A stretch of 36,726 nucleotides of DNA from Arcobacteraceae bacterium. GTDB taxonomy: Bacteria > Campylobacterota > Campylobacteria > Campylobacterales > Arcobacteraceae. Below are positions 32,131-36,726 of the stretch, one piece after another. The translations under genes and the position numbers were made by a program. The first letter of the stretch is position 1; every line of letters starts with the position of its first letter. A model generated the notes under the pieces. That model did no database searches. It saw only the letters and a program-made list of their open reading frames with translations, and had not been told where the DNA came from. The DNA lies in contig JAOZVJ010000004.1 of the NCBI GenBank assembly GCA_029938215.1, forward strand, positions 1 through 36,726. The letters run 5' to 3'.

Positions 32131-33972
32131 TTAGCTCAACATATTTAGTTTATAGTGATAGGTTAAAAACTTTTTAAATTTATCAACTATTTTAAAGCTA
32201 TCTCTTAATAAATCTTTTTCTAGAGTATTTAGGTTGTTAGGATTTATATAATTATTCGGCTCAAGTCCTGAGTCAATTTTTTCAAGTCTAGCTTTTAAAC
32301 GCAATGTTAATAAAAAATTAAACGCTTCAATAAGCTCACTCGTGGTTTCTCTATCTATTATATCAATATTGTTTAATTCTTTAAGTCTTTCAACTGTATT
32401 TGTTGTGCTTACATTGTATTCTAAACCCAAACTTCTCACACCATGAACTATTGCAAAAATACCACCTTTTTTGATATCTAATTCATTTTTATGTTTATCT
32501 TTTTTAACAATAAAATTAGCAAACATACTCAAAGGTGTGTCAAAATTTAAAATTGGTTTAGCAAAATGAGAATGGAACGATGGTGCATGATTACAGATAC
32601 TTTGTAAATATTTTTTTAACTCTTTCAAAAGCTTACCATCTCCACAAACACAAATAGCATCATAGAAAATTGCTAAATTTATAAGATCATCTTGCTTATC
32701 AGAATAAACCCAAGAATGAAGTTTTTGTTTAAAATCTTTTAAATTTAATCTCCAAAAAGGATTGTTAACCATAATTTTCCCATCACATTCTGGATATCCA
32801 AAATCACAAAGATGATATGAAAAATCAGATGTAAAATTTTCTAGCTCTTCTTGCGAAATATCACAATCATTACTTAAAATCAAAGCATTGTCTTGATCGG
32901 TTCTTAAGATTTGTTCGCTTCTTCCTTCGCTTCCCATAATAATCAATGCTGATTTTTCAATAAGCCCTTTTGGTGCTGTAAGTTCAAAAAGTTTATGAAA
33001 TAATTTACCATTTAACTGACTAATAAGTTTTGATATATACCGAACTTTTACACCTTTTGCGTAAAGTGTTCTAATAACTCTTATAAAATTATTACTTGCT
33101 TTTTTAAGCTCTTTAAGCGTTGTTGCGTTATCAAGCTCTAAAGTTACAGAATATGTATGAGAAGCAAAAAAACTTGTCAAAGATATCAGGTCAAGTATGC
33201 CTGAAATTTCTGATGTTTTTTCATCCTTTACAATCAATCTTTTTACACCAAACTTATTCATAGTAAGTTGAGCATTAAATAAAAATTCTTCGCTACTAAC
33301 ATAGATCAATTCAAAAGTTGCTATTTTAGATATTGGTTCATCAAAACTCATACGATTTAAGATAATTTTTTCTTTAAAATCAGTGTCAGTAACAATTCCC
33401 AAATTTCCTTCTTCATCTTTTATCAACAAAGATGAGCCTTTATTTTCTTTTAATTTACTTGCCGCATTAAAAATAGTTTCATTTGCATCTAAAATAAGAG
33501 GTTGTTGCAAATAGGCATCTTTAACCCTTGAAATCATAAAATTTATTAATTCTTTATTTTGTTTATTTGAAAGATTTGTATTTAATTTTTTTGAAATTGT
33601 TTGAAAAAAGAAACTCTCTAGCTCATCATGCTTATAAATAAATGATAAGAAAAACTCTCTTGGCAATATATAACAAATAGTTTCCTGTGCTGTTATAAAT
33701 GTATGCTTTACTTTGTTTTCAATTAAAGAAATAGGATCAAAATATTCATTATGAGAATACACAGAAACAACTTCATCTTCATGTATTTCCTGAACAACAC
33801 CTTTAATAATAAAGTATAAAAACTCAGGTTTATTTTGACTAGATAAAAGAATTTCATCTTTTTTAAAATAAACAATATCTAACTTTTCAATAACCTCTTC
33901 AAGACTGTGCTCATCAAGATTATCAAAAGGAACGATATTTTTAATAAAACTTTTTTGTTCCAAAAGACTCAT
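32131..33972 (-). CDS. cNMP-binding/CBS/DUF294 nucleotidyltransferase-like signalling protein
   Basis: 613-residue multidomain protein. A cyclic-nucleotide-binding fold (about 12-125; FLYFIIKGVVQEI) and a CBS pair (about 155-270; SSLLIKDEEGNLGIVTDTDF) come first. A GlnD-like DUF294 nucleotidyltransferase domain (about 285-440) has GSEGRSEQ (347-354) and the metal pair TDQDNAL (Asp359, Asp361). The putative substrate-binding DUF294_C is about 470-613. The catalytic motif looks intact. Family members are thought to act as nucleotide-sensing regulators, often beside acetate metabolism genes or an exonuclease, but the target is unknown. Co-transcribed with the exonuclease. Confidence 0.9.
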   Translation of the reverse strand: MSLLEQKSFIKNIVPFDNLDEHSLEEVIEKLDIVYFKKDEILLSSQNKPEFLYFIIKGVVQEIHEDEVVSVYSHNEYFDPISLIENKVKHTFITAQETICYILPREFFLSFIYKHDELESFFFQTISKKLNTNLSNKQNKELINFMISRVKDAYLQQPLILDANETIFNAASKLKENKGSSLLIKDEEGNLGIVTDTDFKEKIILNRMSFDEPISKIATFELIYVSSEEFLFNAQLTMNKFGVKRLIVKDEKTSEISGILDLISLTSFFASHTYSVTLELDNATTLKELKKASNNFIRVIRTLYAKGVKVRYISKLISQLNGKLFHKLFELTAPKGLIEKSALIIMGSEGRSEQILRTDQDNALILSNDCDISQEELENFTSDFSYHLCDFGYPECDGKIMVNNPFWRLNLKDFKQKLHSWVYSDKQDDLINLAIFYDAICVCGDGKLLKELKKYLQSICNHAPSFHSHFAKPILNFDTPLSMFANFIVKKDKHKNELDIKKGGIFAIVHGVRSLGLEYNVSTTNTVERLKELNNIDIIDRETTSELIEAFNFLLTLRLKARLEKIDSGLEPNNYINPNNLNTLEKDLLRDSFKIVDKFKKFLTYHYKLNMLS

Positions 33973-34041
33973 AAAAATTCCTAATTAAAATATTAATAAA
34001 TTATATATGTTTAGTATAGCATTAAAATAGCATTTTAGTTT

Positions 34042-34713
34042 TTATAATTTTAATAATTTTTTATATTGTTCCAAACATTCATTAGATAACTTTTTTGTTT
34101 CTTCTATCAAGCCTATCGCATTATTATCAAACAACAAATTAGCAGTTAATGGATTATCTTCATCATATTGTGTTTCTTTTTTGCAAAAACCTTCGCTTAT
34201 TATTTTTTTATTTTTTACATCTATCAATCTCATTTTTGTAGTTAATGCAATATAATATTTACCAAGTTTAAATTTATAATACATCACTCTCCAACTTGAT
34301 ACATAATTATCAACAATATAATCACTATCCGCAAACATTGAAACAAATTCATCTACTTCATATTTTCGTATATTCTGATTATCTTTCTTATTTAATATTA
34401 AATTATACTTTTTAGACATATCTTTATACAAACTCTCACTTAAATAGTTTGAAACAGAAAAATCTCCGTTACTATTATTAAGTGATTCTGACCACTCTCT
34501 TCTTTTGTCACTACCTATCTTTGAAAAACTTATTCCAAAAGCTTTTAGTGGTGTGAGTACTTGCAAATTTGATACCCTTGTAGTATATGTTAGTTTTTTA
34601 TTTTTAAGTTGTTCTGTATTTTTGTTAATTTGTACATTTTTTGTACTTATTACACATCCATTAAATCCTAGCATTATAATTATAGTTACCACTCCGTAAA
34701 CTAGTTTATTCAC
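34042..34713 (-). CDS. putative lipoprotein of unknown function
   Basis: 223-residue protein with a lipoprotein signal ending in LGFNGC (Cys20); the -3 residue is Phe rather than Leu, so the lipobox is imperfect. The mature part is rich in Lys/Asn/Ser with alternating strands (YYIALTTKMRLIDVKNKKII); this resembles outer-membrane-associated lipoproteins. No family recognised. Monocistronic between AT-rich gaps; ribosome-binding AAGGAAAAAG precedes the ATG. Confidence 0.72.
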   Translation of the reverse strand: MNKLVYGVVTIIIMLGFNGCVISTKNVQINKNTEQLKNKKLTYTTRVSNLQVLTPLKAFGISFSKIGSDKRREWSESLNNSNGDFSVSNYLSESLYKDMSKKYNLILNKKDNQNIRKYEVDEFVSMFADSDYIVDNYVSSWRVMYYKFKLGKYYIALTTKMRLIDVKNKKIISEGFCKKETQYDEDNPLTANLLFDNNAIGLIEETKKLSNECLEQYKKLLKL

Positions 34714-34855
34714 TCTTTTTCCTTGTATTTTATTTTTAATAAAAATTATTGAAATTTTAACTATTTTAATCTTTATTTACTCTTTGTTCATTGCAAAATA
34801 AAAGCAATTTTCAAAATTTAATTTAACAATACTGTCATTTTAATAATTTACTATT

Positions 34856-35641
34856 CTATTTACCCATACGCTCTTTTAAAATAGCCATTATCTGTGCCGT
34901 AACTGCTGAAAGTTGTGAATTTAAACCAGCTAACTTATCTTGCAACATTTGAGATTGCTCTTCATCTGCATTAGACATTTTTAATGTTAGTTGAGTAATT
35001 TGTTTTTGTAATTTTCTTTGTCTTTCATATAACTCATCTAAGATATCTTTTCCACCACCATTTGAAGATTCTTCTATCTGATTATTCCGAATATTTTCAT
35101 CTTCTGTTATTTCTTGTATTGTTACAACACCGTCTTTATTTTTATCCAAAGAAATATGAAGATTTAATATATCATTTACTGACATAAAATTAGAATTATC
35201 TTTTTCTATTATATTTATAAGACCTAAAGGTAGCACATCTCTTGGTTTTAAAATTAAACTACTATGTTCATCTACAATATTTCTTGTGTCCAATGATTCT
35301 GCTATAGTAATCATACCATCTTGATTTTTATCTGCATTAGCTACATTTAACCCAGCCAAAACATAATTAGATATTTTTTTCAAATATTCTTCAGCTTTGT
35401 TTTTTGCAATCAAAATATTTTCATATTTTTTAAAATCTTGTTTAAATTCATCTTTTAAAGTTTTTAAAATTTCATTTTCTATTGCCATAACTTGATTATT
35501 AAATATTACAGCTGTTTTATTAAAATAATGACTTGATTTTTTTGCTTCTTCAAAAAGATCTTTTGAAATATAGATTGTATCTTTATTACTAGATATAGTA
35601 TTTAATTCATATTGTCCATTTTGTATATTTTCAATTTTCAT
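34856..35641 (-). CDS. EF-hand protein with FlxA-like coiled-coil tail
   Basis: 261-residue protein with two canonical EF-hand calcium loops: DKNQDGMITIAE (104-115) and DKNKDGVVTIQE (166-177), each with Asp/Asn/Asp/Gly and a final Glu. A 60-residue coiled coil (about 199-257; LYERQRKLQKQITQLTL) similar to FlxA-type proteins follows. No signal peptide or membrane span, so either cytoplasmic or exported by a route without a cleaved signal. Function unknown; calcium binding is a firm prediction from the loops only. Ribosome-binding AAGGGGAT is strong. Confidence 0.78.
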   Translation of the reverse strand: MKIENIQNGQYELNTISSNKDTIYISKDLFEEAKKSSHYFNKTAVIFNNQVMAIENEILKTLKDEFKQDFKKYENILIAKNKAEEYLKKISNYVLAGLNVANADKNQDGMITIAESLDTRNIVDEHSSLILKPRDVLPLGLINIIEKDNSNFMSVNDILNLHISLDKNKDGVVTIQEITEDENIRNNQIEESSNGGGKDILDELYERQRKLQKQITQLTLKMSNADEEQSQMLQDKLAGLNSQLSAVTAQIMAILKERMGK

Positions 35642-35725
35642 ACAAATCCCCTTTATGCCAAAATCAAATAATAAAATAAAATTATTTTATTTTTATCAAT
35701 GTAATAAAAAATTTTAACATTTTAA

Positions 35726-36316
35726 CTAAAGTAAGTTTAAAATCTTTTTTGCCAATTTCAAAGCATTACTTCGATGACTAAAATTCTTTTTAATATTATT
35801 ATCCAATTCACCTAAAGTTTTATCGAATCCATTTGGTATAAACATTGGGTCATATCCAAAACCACCCTCACCTATCTCTTTATCAATCACATTGCCATAC
35901 ATCCATCCGTGAACTGTATAAATTTCATTTTGATAAATTATTGCAATACACGCAGTATAAAAAGCAGATGTTTTTTTAATATTTTTTTCTTTTAATTTTT
36001 GAATTAATTTTGCATTATTTTGTTTATCGGCTGCATTGACTCCTGCATATCTTGCACTATAAATATTTGGTTCATTATTTATTTCTGGTACTGATATGCC
36101 ACTATCATCAGATATTACCAATATATTTTTATTATCTTTTATTTTTTCATAAATAGTTTTTGCTTTAATTATAGCATTTTCTTTAAAACTATTTCCATCT
36201 TCAATTATTTCAATATCTCCAGTTACTTCTTTAAACGGTATCACTTCATCATTTGGAAGCAATACTTGAAATTCTTTTATTTTTCCTTTATTTCCAGATG
36301 CTATTATTATTTTCAT
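35726..36316 (-). CDS. rdgB: XTP/dITP diphosphatase (RdgB/HAM1)
   Basis: House-cleaning pyrophosphatase that hydrolyses dITP, XTP and dXTP. In 196 residues: [13 protein letters not shown] (nucleotide loop), [10 protein letters not shown] with [18 protein letters not shown] and SHRSNALK. The frame is open upstream to 36361, but the family begins with MKIIIASGN and AAAGGT sits about 8 bases before the ATG at 36316, so I use that. Confidence 0.94.
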   Translation of the reverse strand: MKIIIASGNKGKIKEFQVLLPNDEVIPFKEVTGDIEIIEDGNSFKENAIIKAKTIYEKIKDNKNILVISDDSGISVPEINNEPNIYSARYAGVNAADKQNNAKLIQKLKEKNIKKTSAFYTACIAIIYQNEIYTVHGWMYGNVIDKEIGEGGFGYDPMFIPNGFDKTLGELDNNIKKNFSHRSNALKLAKKILNLL

Positions 36317-36338
36317 ATTTATTTTTACCTTTTTATTG

Positions 36339-36344
36339 TACAAT
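36339..36344 (+). promoter_or_regulatory. candidate -10 for the MFS gene
   Basis: TACAAT in the 57-base divergent gap, 29 bases before the MFS start; GGAG serves as ribosome-binding site. Confidence 0.35.
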
Positions 36345-36373
36345 CGCATATATTTTAACATACGGAGTATTAA

Positions 36374-36726
36374 ATGTTCAAATCAATTGCACCATTGAGC
36401 GCCATTATTTCTTTTAGATTTTTAGGACTTTTTATTGTATTGCCTGTTATTTCGGTATATGCTTTAAGTCTTCCAAATTCAACACCAGCTTTAGTTGGAA
36501 TAGTAATCGGCGGATATGCAATTACTCAGATGATATTTCAAGTACCTTTTGGAATTATGAGTGATAAACTTGGTAGAAAAACTACAATTGTTATTGGGCT
36601 TTTAATTTTTGCAGCAGGTTCAATTGTCTGTGCTTTCTCTGATAATATCTTGATACTTCTTATTGGAAGATTTTTACAAGGTGCAGGAGCTATTGGAGCA
36701 GTGGTTACAGCGATGATAAGTGATTT
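36374..36726 (+). CDS. MFS transporter, partial (5' end only)
   Basis: First 117 codons of a major facilitator superfamily transporter running off the window. Four hydrophobic segments are visible, with the loop 2-3 motif [10 protein letters not shown] between the second and third, and [11 protein letters not shown] later. This form ([16 protein letters not shown]) is typical of drug/sugar efflux MFS proteins. Substrate unknown. ATG with GGAG 8 bases upstream. Confidence 0.88.
   Translation, partial: MFKSIAPLSAIISFRFLGLFIVLPVISVYALSLPNSTPALVGIVIGGYAITQMIFQVPFGIMSDKLGRKTTIVIGLLIFAAGSIVCAFSDNILILLIGRFLQGAGAIGAVVTAMISD

Noticed and set aside
35670-35691. AT-only palindrome AATAAAATAA/TTATTTTATT
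   Set aside because: Could be an rdgB terminator, but the two-base loop, lack of any G-C pair and nearness to the next start make it unconvincing in such AT-rich DNA.
1-36726. CRISPR arrays, tRNA or rRNA genes, prophage, integrase or transposase genes
   Set aside because: I saw no regularly spaced repeats, no cloverleaf-like GC-rich islands in gaps and no recombinase motifs. The two REP-like copies are not accompanied by a RAYT gene here.

Overview
The window is AT-rich, densely packed bacterial chromosome that looks like a Campylobacterota (Epsilonproteobacteria) member, most probably of the Arcobacter group. I base this on gene order and protein character: rsmG-ribA-hemB-argF-hemN and S4 protein-trpD-tsaE-lptB resemble Campylobacter/Arcobacter neighbourhoods I know, and rpoN, which usually follows lptB in Campylobacter, is absent here (Arcobacter is reported to lack it). 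No rRNA, tRNA, CRISPR array, prophage or transposase gene was found.

Layout. 1-1.3 kb: short zinc-finger RecO, then a VapBC-type toxin-antitoxin pair on the opposite strand. 1.3-5.2 kb (minus): tightly coupled ribA-rsmG-small membrane protein-unknown protein-recQ. 5.2-11.5 kb (plus): hemB, EI24 membrane protein, argF, hemN, a CCG-type Fe-S oxidoreductase and lgt. 11.5-15.5 kb (minus): two small unknown proteins, an orphan OmpR-type regulator and polA. 15.6-19.1 kb (plus): PAS histidine kinase, kdsB, and a receiver-PAS-GGDEF diguanylate cyclase. 19.1-21.5 kb (minus): S4 protein, trpD, tsaE, lptB. 21.6-22.8 kb: a multi-spanning membrane protein. 23.1-30.1 kb (minus): a TetR-controlled RND tripartite efflux operon (tetR, adaptor, pump, TolC) followed by a DUF2798 protein and an Aat-like transferase whose 5' end is abnormal. 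30.2-32.1 kb: exported truncated globin, a HigBA-type toxin-antitoxin module and a DEDDh exonuclease. 32.1-36.7 kb: cNMP/CBS/DUF294 signalling protein, lipoprotein, an EF-hand/coiled-coil protein, rdgB and the start of an MFS transporter.

Most unusual. The HigBA module sits between two identical 71-bp copies of the last 23 codons of the exonuclease gene. The stranded copy is interrupted by a REP-like palindrome. A second copy of the same palindrome, with a compensatory stem change, lies in frame inside the Fe-S oxidoreductase gene. So both palindromes in this window entered coding sequence, and one marks the edge of a recent toxin-antitoxin insertion or duplication.

Functionally the region is mostly housekeeping: haem (hemB, hemN), riboflavin (ribA), arginine (argF), tryptophan (trpD), lipoprotein and LPS maturation (lgt, kdsB, lptB), DNA repair (recO, recQ, polA, rdgB), and RNA or tRNA modification (rsmG, tsaE). 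Signalling, efflux and toxin-antitoxin genes are interspersed.
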